DNA of 64,000 bases from Valencia hispanica (lineage: Eukaryota; Chordata; Actinopteri; Cyprinodontiformes; Valenciidae), in the NCBI GenBank assembly GCA_963556495.2, contig OY747716.1:33101818-33165817 (forward strand), read 5' to 3'. The notes beneath the pieces were generated by a model that was not told the origin of the DNA, made no database searches, and saw only the letters and a list, made by a program, of their open reading frames with translations. Numbering within the stretch: the first letter of the stretch is position 1; each line of letters begins with the position of its first letter. Below, piece after piece: positions 11,879 to 24,520 of this stretch. Made by a program: the position numbers and the translations under genes.

Positions 11879-13249
11879 ACATCTAAGGTTGTAATGAGTA
11901 GGAGAAAGCAGTATAGATCACATTTAAATAATTGCAAGTGCAGCAAACCATAATTGTAAATACATGTTTTGTTGTCATAGAAATGTATCTCTAATAATGT
12001 TTATAGAGTAATAAAAGGCATTTAGCCTAATTGTGTTTGGCCCATGAGTGCACTTTTGTGCCTTCTGGTGCAAGACAAGAATGATTGGTCTTAATAAAAT
12101 CCACTTAGCATGGCAAACAGTAACAAGTCTGAAATATTTATCAGCTGTGGCCTACAATGTCAACAGAAACAGGAAGAAATGTTAGTGAGCTGTTGGCCTC
12201 AATCAGCAACTTAGCATACTTCCGTAGACTTCCCAGTGGTGCAAGAACTCGCCCAGTCAGTCTGTCAAAACCAAATTTCTGGGGATCATAGAACAACAAA
12301 CAAATGTGTTATGAAACCCGCAGCACAGAGAAGCATTTGGTCCCGAATACAATTAACATTCAATCTACTCAAGAAGAATGAACGAGGGCAGTGAACAAAA
12401 GAGAACATCGCTTTGACTGCTGTCTAGTTGCATCTGTGGCATTTTCCAGTGTAGTGGATGAAAGGGTCACAAAGATGACTTTCAGAAAGTATACGGAGGT
12501 TCATGTCCAGCTGAAAAAACATAAAAATGTCAGAGCAAAGTTATACAATAGGTCTGCAGCAAACCCCTAAAGGTTTCCACATACTTCTCAGTGGCGAAGA
12601 AGGCAATCTGCTTGGACCTCACTGACACACATCTGCCCATAAATGTACCATTTTTGGGTTTTTCAGAGTTCCACCCGGACATATGATTTCTTTTACTAAA
12701 GCCTCATACTGTAGATAATGGGCTTGTTTGTCAATGTTTTATTTAAAAAAAGAACAGAAAGAAAAAAAGATAGAATTATATAATTTTTGTTAACAGGATA
12801 TCTATGCAGTTTTTGTGTCCTTGTTGTCCCATATAAATAAATTTTGCAAATGTTGGGAACATCAAATCTCCTTTGGGGTTTTAGTTTTTATTGCTAAGTT
12901 GCACGATGTTTGAATGAGGTTAACTATCTGGAGGGAGCTGTGCAGGTCAGGGCTGTCACCAGAGTGTCAACAGCTGTTCTGTAAAAAACAAGTCTGCAGG
13001 GACAGACTAAATGTGCAGCCATCCACATAGTGTTACTACCATCACCTGATGAACTTACTGTAACATGCAACGGCACCTAGAAACATTTGCACTTTCTATT
13101 TTTTGTTCTTACTATTTTATAGACTTGTGTTGTTAGTATGCTGGGAAATCTACCACATTCAGTATTCAGATAGAAAAGGAAAGCTTTCATTTTTTAATGA
13201 AATCACAGTCAAAGTCAACCCTCAAGCTCTCAGTTGTTTTTTATTCTAA
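11879..13249. other. non-coding stretch
   Basis: I see nothing supportable as a gene or a named repeat. Confidence 0.4.
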
Positions 13250-13570
13250 AATAAGAAATTGCTTGAAAGCAAGATTAAAAAGCGATGTCTTTAAAAGCTT
13301 TTAAAAAACACAAAAAGATTCAACACATGGAAGAGAAAGGGGTAGAGAATTCCATAACCTCGGGGCCATTGGCTTGAAGGACCGATCACCCCGTGTCTTC
13401 AACCGGGTTTTGGGGACTGACAGAAGCAAAGAACCTTCAGATCACATAAGGGGGAGCTTGGACATGAAGGGCTCTAAACATCAGGGTCAGAATTTTAAAC
13501 TGAATGTAAACTGTAGGCCATTAAAGACGAGGACAATTGGCTGGCTTAATCTAACTCAGCGAGACAAATG
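13250..13570 (-). repeat. unclassified dispersed teleost repeat (retroelement-like)
   Basis: GCGATGTCTTTAAAAGC, GAATTCCATAACCTCGGGGC and TTGAAGGACCGATCACCCCG, followed by a 'loss of protein sense' text, match a repeat type I recognise from many fish genomes. The copies at 43720-45215 and 53382-54326 look related. The last of these starts, in this orientation, with a GGCAA-type simple tail, so the element probably reads on the minus strand. The coding origin is unclear. Confidence 0.4.
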
Positions 13571-16500
13571 TAGCTAAAAACATTGGATGTTCACCGAGCT
13601 GAACATTCATTTCTTGCAGTGCAGTTGCACAAGCATCCCAATTATTTGAATCATTCTTTTGATGCTGCTCTATCTGTTAAGCACCCACCAAAGCCACAAA
13701 ATCTGATTACACATTCAAGTATTTTTTTCTTTTGTTGCCCCGATATAGACAAAGAGGGGTGGGAAAAGAAATAAAACAAAACGAAAAATAGAGGGAAACT
13801 TTTCTTCAGCGTCACAGTGTTTTGAAAAAGTATCAAAACCTCCAGCTGGTGATTACAGTTAAGCAGAAATCCCCTTCTTCTGCCTTTGTAAACTTGTCCA
13901 AAAGTGCTGTGTCAGTCTAATCACAAGCTCTCGCTGCGGCGCTGAAAAGCATGTGAGTCTCACCAGTGACGTCATCACACAGTCAAACCCTATTATGCCC
14001 CCCTTTTGAGAGAAGAAAAATCTGCAGATTTCAGAGTGAGTGTGGGGACAGATGATGTTTTATCCCTGCTTCAATGTTTCTTAGTGTTTGATACTGTAAG
14101 AATGTACCAGAGACGCTCAGAGGCACAGGGCAGCTGTCAGCTCAGCTTTTCTGTTCACAGGGTGTGAGAGAGAGACAGAGAGAGAGAAATAGAGAGACAG
14201 AGAGAGAGAGAGAGAGAGACAGAGAGAGAGAGAGAGAAACATGGCAAAAAGGGAAGTTATAGTCAAATCCTAAGTGAACAAGCTGTGATAGCAGGGATAA
14301 AGTGAAGAGCCTCACATTAAACTCTGTCAAGAGAGTAGCAAGAGGAAAACTGCGGCGTGGTTAAACTTGAAATCCAAGAAGCTGTACACCTGGGGGCGCT
14401 ACTGTACATGCCAGGAGCTTTTTTACTCATCGACCTGGTGTGGAGGGAAGTCAATCTTTTTTAAGTTAATTAAACTTTTTTAATGTCAAACAATTTAGTG
14501 CAGTTTGCTGTAATTTTGTGAAGTTATAGGGAGGATGCAAACTAATGACATTTCTTTACATACTTATACAGATGTGTTCTTCCACCTACTTGCACAAGCT
14601 TGTCTGAAACAGAAGAACTCTCAATGAAAAGTAAAAAAAAAAGGCATGTTTAAGTGTTATGTCTTTAAGCTGTACAGTCAACACTCAAATTAATACAAAT
14701 TAAAGTCGTATAGACAGGTGGTGTGTTCCTTGAAAACGTATAAATAAAGCAAATTTCCGCTGCTGCAAATAAAATATATTAAAATAATTGGTGACAAACC
14801 CCCTACAAATGTGCTCAGTCACAAAGTCATGATCATATTCTGCATAACAGATGTGTTATGCTTACCAGGAAGCATCGTATGGTGATGTAACAAAAAAATA
14901 TTCAAGGTAACTAATATCACTTTCTGAATAACCGACACCACGCACTTCACTGTCTCTATTGGCTTTGTCCTTAACAAGGAGTCGCTCCTTATGCATTTGA
15001 ATCAGTTTTTCATTAAAACTGAGGCTGCCATAAAATTGTTATTGTACAGATTTATGGCTGTGTGAAATAACAACTTTGTTGAAGTTATAATGTGCAAAGA
15101 AGATTTGCACGTTCATTGACATGTGGCAATAGATATGGGCACGTTACAAATATCAAGATAATCCAAGATTTGAAATGTTATAGTTTCAAAATTGCTGAAA
15201 ATCTAATTTCAAAAGGTTTCAAGTCCTTTTATTGAGATGACAGACTAACAACTTTTTTTGGACTTTTTGTGGAGTAGTGCCTCACCCCTTCTTACTCACA
15301 TGTTGCTGCACACTGCATGTTAGCTGGCTAGAAGAGGCCAACTACATTTTTCCCTCACTTACAAGAAAGACAATTTCGGGCAGAATAGAGTAACTAACCA
15401 GTTTGCATTAGTTCAAGTGTTACTCTGTAAAGAGCAGAAGGTCAAAAAGGGGTGATAATAAATTGGTCAATAAGCAGCTGAAACTCTAAGCTAAATTTTG
15501 TTTTAAATAAAATTAATTGAGTCATGTCAGACTTTTCTCTCATCAAGTTGTTGAGTAAATACTGTGAAATAATGGAATTTTTACTCAAGGCTATCATACG
15601 ATGAAGATCTGACGCAGGCCCATGTCTACATGGCACACCCGTTTTGAAGGAAGTGGAAGAGATGAGTGCAGCTTGGAAGCATGTATACTATCTTCGAAAT
15701 TTTTGTGGCAAGCAAAATTTGTTCCTGGGAGGCAAGGAAATCATTTGTATCTAAAAAAAATGTCGGTTCACTGTTGGAATCCCCAGAAGGTTAAATGTTG
15801 ACGTTAGCATGTTAGTTAGCCACCTGTTCTGCTCCAGCAGTTAGCCTGGACCAGATAGCCCAGATAACTGCTGAAGTTTCTAGGGAAACATTTTGTAGTT
15901 TCAACGAGACTGAAAGTTCAGAAGGTTTTTCTTCAAATGGCCGTCATACACAGCTGACTAACAGTTTTAAGTAACAGCTGGGCGGAAGGGGAACCACTAT
16001 TCTACACGAAATAGAATGTGATGAAAAAAGCTCATACTGTGACGGTCATGTCATAAAAAGAAGAGTTGAAATAAAAAATAAACAATGGCTCTTTTCAAGG
16101 AAGTATAAATCTGTTAGAGAGAAAAATTAAAAATATATCAATAAGCCACATAATTGAAAACAATTACTAGAGACATATGACTCCATTTAATAGTTTTTCT
16201 TTATTGCAATCCAATACTGGGTGTATCATTCAGGAATCTCAGCCTAGCAATCATTATGGTTTCAAAGCAAGATGTGGGTGTTAAAACTGTACTTATACTT
16301 GTGATATGTTAATTACAGCAAAGTGTCTGTCGCTTTGCTGCCAAATGTGGTTCATTAAAAAAAAAAAAAGGGCAGTCATCTTTTGTGAACTCAAAGTCAG
16401 GCTCTGAACTCAGAACCAAATGTTTGCCTCTGAAATTATTTGTGTCTTATTAGTGCTACAGCACAGAAGGAAAACAACCTTATACACTATCTAACTGTGA

Positions 16501-18059
16501 AAAAACAGGGCAACTCTTTATCTTTCTAATTGATATTTAATCAGTGTATTTTAGCTTTAAACCGACACTGATAAGCAAATAACTTTTTTTCGAATGGAAA
16601 CTTTTAGCTGAAATCTAGCTATTTAAACTTGGCATTAGATATTTTTGACTTGTAACTTTTGAATAACGTCCTAATTAGCAATGTGATCAAAGCCCAAAAG
16701 CAGCATGTGTGGACTGATGAAGAAGTGATAAACATTGAAACTGATATGCTAGAATCCCCTTCTAAAAGTAAACAGCTAGCTGATGTACTTTAAGGAACAG
16801 TACATTAGAAAAAAAAAATCTAAATCTGGTAAAAAAGCACCTCCAACATTCAGGACTAGCTGAATTAACAGATTCCTGTTGAGACAGAAACTGAAGAAAA
16901 AAAGCTAGTATTGCTTTACAGCAATGAGAATTTCTAGGGAATACAATGTATATCTTATCTTGCAAACCTGAAGCAGCCTTGTACCAAAAGAGCCCATCGC
17001 TCATTAGTCATTATTTATTATCCACATACCCCAGTCTCTAGCAACCATGAAACGGGGTAAATTCAAGTGAAATTCTACCAAGAAAAAGATACTTAAGGGG
17101 TCAATAAAATATATATAACAACTCTACTGGTAACTGAAGTCTGCAGGTAAACACATCCTGCATTCAGCTTCCAATTTAGATGCAAGTTGAATCTTGTGCG
17201 TTTCTGGACTGCATCAGCAATGCAATTCCATGTATATTCAACTGTAAGGTGAAAAACCTAAGAACCGTGACCAGTGAATGCAACAGACAGAGCCAAGATC
17301 CAGATCAGAAAAAAAGACATGCTTTTTCTGATGAAGAATTTCTTTATTTGCCTTTAAGATCTGTTTTCCTCTCAGAGGGTAGAGTGAAGGAGATAAATAG
17401 AAAAGGAGAGGCCTACAGAAAAATGACATTCGCTTATCTTGTCCTGCTCAGCTCTTGTATCAAAGGGCCTAAATCATTGATAATTTTAATGAACCAGAGC
17501 CTTGACCTAAATGCAAGCATCACATTTCTTCGCTGCCTGAAAAGTCCTGTGTAAATCTGAAAATGTATTATTTATTTAATTTTAATGCTTAAAGAAAACA
17601 TTTTCTCATTTACTCCCCATACCTGTCAGATTTGAAGGAATCTAGAGTCGAGATGCACTAAGGCATCTGCTAGTGACTGGAAATGGCCAGTTTTCAGCCT
17701 GATTGGCCCTGACTGGTAACTAGCCAGTTGGAAGCCAAGAAATGTGTTATTTTTGCAATCTATGGGGCTGTTCACACAACAACGTTGACGTTGAAAGCAG
17801 AATACACAACGTAGGTGATGTGATGTAATTTTTGCACACCAAATAAACACCACCTGTGTTCTGCTGCGCTACTTTCCTTGCATTACGCTTCCTCAGAGCA
17901 AAGAAAAGGATCTAAATAACCCAGAATAAAACACCAAAGAAATTGGTGCATGGGCAACCTTCTTGGTTGCAGGCAGACCTGCTTTGCTAATTTTTCCGCA
18001 TGTTCTGCCAATAACCAATGCAAAACATGTGCTCATTCATGTGTAATTACTTCCACCTA
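13571..18059. other. long non-coding stretch
   Basis: No exon recognised. It holds the GA microsatellite at 14165-14238, an A13 run near 16357 and a GTTCACACAACAACGTTGAC block near 17769 that could be a transposon end without a visible partner. Confidence 0.4.
14165..14238. repeat. (GA)n microsatellite, interrupted
   Basis: A purine-rich run of GA dinucleotides with a few C and AAT interruptions. Confidence 0.95.
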
Positions 18060-18505
18060 CTAATGAAAGAATTCTCGTAAGTGTAGAATCTGCTATTCAA
18101 AATACATAGGCGCAAGTCGTATGTATCCATGTTGAGCCTCCATCTTTGAAATACATTGGCCAACGAGGGACATTCCTGGAAATTCTAGCTCCGCCTTTCG
18201 CGGTTTGGCTACACTCAGTTGTACCGTGACGAATGCCAGAGGGAGATCGTCTACTCGCGACGTGGAAGACAGCTGACTATATAACTAAATGCAATGTAGT
18301 TTTCTAAAGTAACATCATCACTGGAAGGAACACTGGATGAAGTCGTAGTACTGGAAGCCATGTTAACCTTGGCATGAAACAGCCACCGTAGGAGTTAAAA
18401 CGCACTCGGAATGGGGGGGGTGGGAGGTGGGGCTAGAACGTAATATTCAGTTGGTTGTTTCACCGCTGGATGGGAGAAGTTCTTACACAATGTAGCTTTA
18501 AACAA
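18060..18505. repeat. possible MITE-type dispersed repeat
   Basis: The stretch is locally rich in CpG (CTCCGCCTTTCGCGGTTTGG, CTACTCGCGACGTGG). It ends in TTCTTACACAATGTAGCTTT followed by AA, so a TTAA closes it. I recognise this end from fish DNA repeats, but no left terminal repeat was identified, so the boundaries are approximate. Confidence 0.35.
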
Positions 18506-21500
18506 TTTGAATCAAGAGTGCTGACAGCAGAGATACATCTAAAGGTTGTAGGATATTGGCTCTTAAGGACTAAAACTAGGAACCCCTGACCTAGTCCCTC
18601 TACATAATCCCTTCTCTGACTCAGCCTCTTCAAAATTATATTTCAAGTTGTTTTTATGGGACATGCCATGTTACTCCATTTTTGTGTTTGACCTCATTAG
18701 CTCATCAAGTGATTTCTATCTAAACATCATTTAATTTTTTTTCTCACCTGAGTGTTGAGGCTATGAAATTTAAAACCACATTCAAATCAAATACACATTG
18801 TTTTACTGAAACGATAAAAACAAGACTGGAATCATTTAAAGTGGGATTGAGCAACAATGAATTTTTCACTGCATTCAAATGAAAGATGTTATCAATTCTC
18901 AGTGTCTTATAATTTTTCTTTTTTTATGAAAAGTGCTTAAATATTCTCACTAGATAGCAGATCAAGGTGTATCATCAAGGAGTATTTTAGGAACTCTGTT
19001 TCCTTTCATCTCAGTTGTTTGCTGATCTGGGTTGCTGTCAGATGTGGTTTGTTCACAGTTTCCTGTCATTTTCCGTGCTAGAAACTGGGGCAGACAAGGG
19101 CACATCAGAGACACTAAAAGCTGCCGCTGCAGTAAAGTGGCAGGGACAACAAGAAACTGAAGTTGAACAGAAAATACAAAGTGGCTGTGGTGATTCAGAC
19201 ATCCATGATGCTTCTGTTGGAGCAGCCAATAACATAGAAAGAAGTGCTATGTTCTTTCAGTGTGGGCATGACATAACACAACTTCAGGCATACATTGTAT
19301 CACGGGCAGCCCTGGATGGATGGATGGATGGATGGATGGATGGATAGATGGATGGATGGATGGATGGATACAACACAGGTGAATGAATGATCCAAGCCAA
19401 CCTTCTTTAAAATGTAGTGCTGGTCCAAAATCCCAAGTTTACCAAGATAACATCATATTCTGATTATCTATTGTTTATTATTAATACATAGGAATTCAAT
19501 AAGCTTAGCTTAGCTTGATCCTAGCAGTATTTAAAAGCCCTTCCTTTCTATTAACTACATGGACAAAAATATATTCAGTGGCTTTAAAACAATCTTCACA
19601 CTTCAATAAAAGAAACACAAAAACCCAGTATTCTGAGAATGAGTGTGAAAGAAACAATGCAGCAGTTTAAATTTAAAATAAACTACAGAGATGTCTATTT
19701 TAAGAAGTTCTGACATCTAACAAATTTGTCTGCATGCTCCCGCTCTTGCTTACAGTCAGGGGAACAGACAGACGTGGATGGATACATATGTGCACACACC
19801 AAATTTGCCTGAGAGGGAAAAAGAGCGAAGGAAGGGAAGTGGAGAGATATCGATTTCTCTGTCGACTCTTTGAGAGGAAACCCTGAGGGAGCCTTTAAAA
19901 TTCACTTCCACCCTTCAGTTGGCTGAATTAACTTAATTTATCCTTTGGACTAAAACACAAATATAAAAAAAGATCTGATATGTCTAGATGGTAAGAAATC
20001 CACGCTGCAATTTGAATATTTGCTTTGATGATTTTTGTCCCTTAATCAACAAAATCAATGGGCCACTGTAGAACAGAAATATGTGAAAGATGATGATCAA
20101 CAAGTAAATAACATGCACTGGAAATAAGAGCAAGTGTGACTGAAAATAATACTTTTGTTTAATCTTGAGTCTAACACACAGAGAAACCAAATCCCCTCTG
20201 CTGTATCTCATTGAGAATCAGACAGAGTAAGGATCAAGAGAAAAGGCTTGCTTCCCTGAGCTACACCTCAGAATCAAAACACACACACACCAGTCGCAAA
20301 AGAAGGATTTACAGTAGACACTCATGACCACACAACTTTAGCTCTTTCTTCTTGCTCAGTGGACCGGTTATTGCCCGTTTGTGTTTGGCAGATGAGTCAC
20401 ATCCAATCATCTTCTGAGCACAGGCCCCAGGTCAATGAACACACCATTAACTCACCTATAGTCTTTTGCTTCTAATGACTCATTGGACATCTTTTCAGTC
20501 GCTGGGTACTTATTGACAAACCAAGGACAACGGCAAGTTGTCCCCTACAGCTGTGAACACATCCTGGCTTTGTGAAAGCCTGCTTTGAGGCATTTAGATG
20601 GAAAGCCCTACTCAAACTGTCTTAATTGACTTTTTTCTGTAGAAGGAAAAAATCTTTAACTTTAACAAAAGCAACAAACTTAGAGGGTTAGAGGTTAAAA
20701 TATTGATTAGAGATGTTCTGTCTCTTTTGCATTGTATGCCACTTGTTTTACTTTTCTTTTACAATACTCTTATTTCTATTTTTGTCTTTAAGTTTGTCTT
20801 TAATAAAAAAGTAGAGAACAGTTTTTGCTTTGCCTATATACAATGACAAGTGATATTGGTTGTGAGCGTTTTATCAATGTGTTTCATCTCTCTTTTGATT
20901 CTGTTTTTAGAAATCTTTGTAGCTTAATATTGATCACTTTTGGCATTAGTCTCTTTGGGCTTTATAATTCTTTTAAAACATAAAACTGATAAAAAGAACT
21001 GAGACAACAATTTTGGTCAAATATAAAAAGCTGCGGTTACACTGTCTCTGATCTTGCCATGTATGCTGATGTAATAAAAATTGCCTGTCACACAGGTCTA
21101 AACATGAGGCAATAAAAGGGATCTGGATAAATAGCAACTTATATCTGTCTGGAGTATGTTTTTAACTCTTCGTGCCCCCCTGTACTGAATAGTGTATGTC
21201 TTTTGGGATATAAACAGTGAACTTCAGTTTTCTGCAACAGAATGACCTTTAGATCAATTTTGCCATGACACCATCTCATTTCTATATTTCTCATTGCAAG
21301 ATAAGCTCATTTTAAAGGAGGCAATTACCAGTCGATGGTAAAACATCAGCACATACTCTCAAACCTGTGCAAAGTAATTGACTAAAACTAGCTTAATTAT
21401 TTCCTCTGGCATGTTGAATTTGTGGTGTCGTTTGCTTGCTCAGAACCCTGCTCATACAGCCAGATAGATATATTTTGCAACATGTGTATGTGCTTTAACA

Positions 21501-23949
21501 ATTTTTTTCAGTTATGTGGAAATGAATGTGCACAAATTACAACTGTAATTCACATGAATCCCTAAAAAAGAAAGTTTGTGATTGCTTGATTCAAAGTAAA
21601 AGCAGGGGGTTTTGCGTGTAATCAACCTCCCCTTTACTGCCAATACATCAAGACATTCAAACCAAATGTAAAGACGGGCAAGTCAAAAGAATCACTGAAA
21701 ATCATTATTTTCTGCTGAGTAAAAAACATGTGCTAAATTTGCCATGGTATCTCAGAGTCAGTATTAAAACGGATTTGTCAAAACGTTCAATAGTTTTTGG
21801 GTAAATTTGACATGCTCTATCAGCTGTGTGTCAGTTGCTGTTCTGGAGTAATTTGGTATTTATTTTTGTCATCTTACAGCTGTCAACGATGAACAAGTCA
21901 GGAAATGTTGGTTTTTGGAGTCACAAGCGAGTACAATTAATTTAATCCCCACCCTTAGATTCAGTGTTCAAGAAAAACATCCAAATGCTTAAACTAATTT
22001 ATATCACACTAAGCTGCTCTTTCAGCTTTTTTTTTCTAAAAAGAAACAAACACAGTCCCCATAATGTCAGTTACAGATAAACAACTTTTACAGTAAGTGG
22101 GCAAAACTGACACGATCTCAGCAGAGAATATGTCAAAGCAAGTCCCTCACCAGTGGATCAAACTGTTACAGACAGGCAGAAAGGTACAACAAAATATCAA
22201 ACGTCTCACTAACCTTTGACACTTGAAGACAAGCTGAAGCAACCCTGCACATACTGATGCGGTTACACAACCAAAGCCAGACACAGCAAAATCCTATGTG
22301 TGGGTGCCTCTTAAAACAAACTGTTCTCAGTAACTGAGTCCCTTCTCAATCACCAGGAGGTGAGGTCATCTAGAATCAGAGATCCCCGGGGACAAATTGC
22401 TACCTGCTGGGTCATAAAAGCTGAAGACTTTAATGATCATACACATGATGAAAAACTTAGGTTTGTCTAGACTGAAAAAATCTTTGAAGGTTTGATGATA
22501 ACAAAGACTGATAAGAGGGCTAAAGAGAGGTTGAGTCATTAACAGTCTTTCCAGAAATGAACCTTTCCAGAACCGCTTTATCGACAGCTTAGCTTTCCCA
22601 GTAAAGCTGCTCTCATACACACATTACAACCTTGACATTTTTGTTCAAAAATAACTTGAGGAAGTAAATGTTGGAGTCCAAAAGTCAATCAGAATTGGAC
22701 CCTCGGTGGATTCTAAGTCCTGAAACAGAAGACAACTGGATTTCATCTCTTGTTTCTGAAGTTGTTTCACCACTCTTCCAAAACATGTATTTAGTTCTGA
22801 ACATGGCCTGGAAATATCAGGCTAATAAATTGTAATCAAAACAAACACACTAATAGGGCTCCTAAGTTGATTGAGAAGGCTGTTAAGGTCACAAAATTTA
22901 CTGGCCCTACCCTTGAATCAGTTTATTGTTTAGGTTGCTGTCATTTGTCATTCCAAACATTTCCCTAACAAAACCTACATCTGTAAAACCCACTGGGGAA
23001 AAGATTCAAGGCTGCACTGTAGATTTTAGAAAGATGGAACCTGAGGCCACCATTTCTATTTAGTGTTGACTTTCCATACTTATTGCAAATTGATTTTTTG
23101 ACTCCTCTCTTGAACCATCTGTCTTCATTGTTTAAAATGGGCAAACTGCTATGTACCAAAGAGTGTCCGTTGTTCTTTACATGAAGATGAACAGCTGAGT
23201 CTCAAAAGAATGACTGAGCATCTACACCAACGTGTATGGACTGCACCCTCCTAAATGTATACTTCTTAAGCTTTTATGTTGCTTTTTTGTCATTTATCAT
23301 TAATATCCTCAGATCCCTTAATCTTGACTCCAAATTGCCATGTTGTCACCTGTACATCCTCTCTTGCTTGCCCATTAGCCCACCCCCACCTCCTGCTTTG
23401 ATCATTGCCAGATCATGTTTACAGTAGATGTCTTTCCTTGGACCAAGCCAGTCAGTCAGTGAGTCAGTCAGTCTTGCCCACTCCTCCCTTTTATGTTTAC
23501 CTTATGTTCAGTTCTTGGACCTGCTTTGAAATGCATATCTGTTTTACAATGTTTTAGTTTCATCTTCTGCTGCTTATCTTTGCTTTGTTTTCTCATTTTA
23601 TTCTGCACAATGGATTTTCTCTATAAACTAGAAAACATCATGTTGAAAGATCTAAAAATAAACAAAAAATATAACATGGCAATAAGATTTGTGAGAATGC
23701 AGTAATAGCTCACCATTTATTGCAGTCCAAGCTGTCCATACAATACAATTTTTTCTTCAGATTTTGTACAATGATAAACTGTCATCATACTGTGTATCCT
23801 TCTCCAGATAATATCTTTGTGTTGAAGAGACAACATACCGACTGTCCATAGATGTCTATCCTAAAATCTGACTAAATTTGATAAACACGTTTTGTACACA
23901 TCTGACACACAAGCAAGTATTGTATAGATATCTTAATTTAACCAACGTA
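18506..23949. other. long non-coding stretch
   Basis: No gene or named mobile element seen. It includes the GGAT microsatellite (19314-19370), a short CA run (20277-20291) and a CAGT tandem (about 23450-23473). Open frames here lack motifs. Confidence 0.4.
19314..19370. repeat. (GGAT)n microsatellite
   Basis: About 14 tandem GGAT units with one GATA interruption at about 19343. Confidence 0.97.
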
Positions 23950-24520
23950 AGAATATTTTGGTACTGCTCATAATTCTAACACAGCCAATTCTTCTCACAG
24001 AAAATGTCCTGCAATGTATGCTCAATTGCATGCTAACACAAATAGCAAATCCGCCAATCACACTGCAGCAGCCCAATAGAGTTAGGCATCTAGATGTGAA
24101 GAAGACAGCTTGTGGAAGTTTAAATGGAGCATTAGAATGGGGAATAAAGAAGATCAACTTTAATCTGCGACATTCGGATCGTAGGCTCAAAATTTCGCCT
24201 AAACCAAATGGAAGCAGTGAGCCATCCTGAATTGAATCTCGATGATGATGTCCATCACTTTGTGAGCTCAAATCATCTCAAACTGGTTTCTAGAAATGTA
24301 CTATTAGTTCAATGTAGCCCAGTGGCCTCCCTAGTCACCAGATCTCAAGCCAACAAAGCACCATTGGGATGGGTTAGAACAGGAGTTTTGCATCACGTAT
24401 GTGCAACTGACAAAATCTGCAGCAACTGGGTGATGCTCCAACCTGTAAGAATTATGCTCCAACTTGTTACAAATTTGGTCCGTTTGGCCAGTGAATGCCT
24501 ATGAGCTTAGCATAAACATC
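23950..24520 (+). mobile_element. internally deleted Tc1-like transposon
   Basis: Blocks from a different Tc1 family appear in order: ATCTAGATGTGAAGAAGACA (5' region); CTGCGACATTCGGATCGTAG and ATGGAAGCAGTGAGCCATCC (just after the first catalytic Asp); CAAATCATCTCAAACTGGTT (after the second Asp); TCACCAGATCTCAAGCCAAC (the PDLxP motif region); and ATCTGCAGCAACTGGGTGAT (C-terminus). Large parts are missing between the blocks and the frame is broken. The overlapping minus-strand open frame is only its antisense shadow. Confidence 0.72.

Noticed and set aside
14165..14238. CRISPR-like or satellite array
   Set aside because: A plain GA microsatellite; no regularly spaced repeat-spacer pattern exists anywhere in the window.
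19015..19347. 110-codon plus-strand frame ending in Asp-Gly-Trp-Met repeats
   Set aside because: Its end is the translated GGAT microsatellite; the rest has no motif.
23933..24271. 112-codon minus-strand frame as a gene
   Set aside because: It lies antisense to recognisable Tc1 blocks and has no motif.
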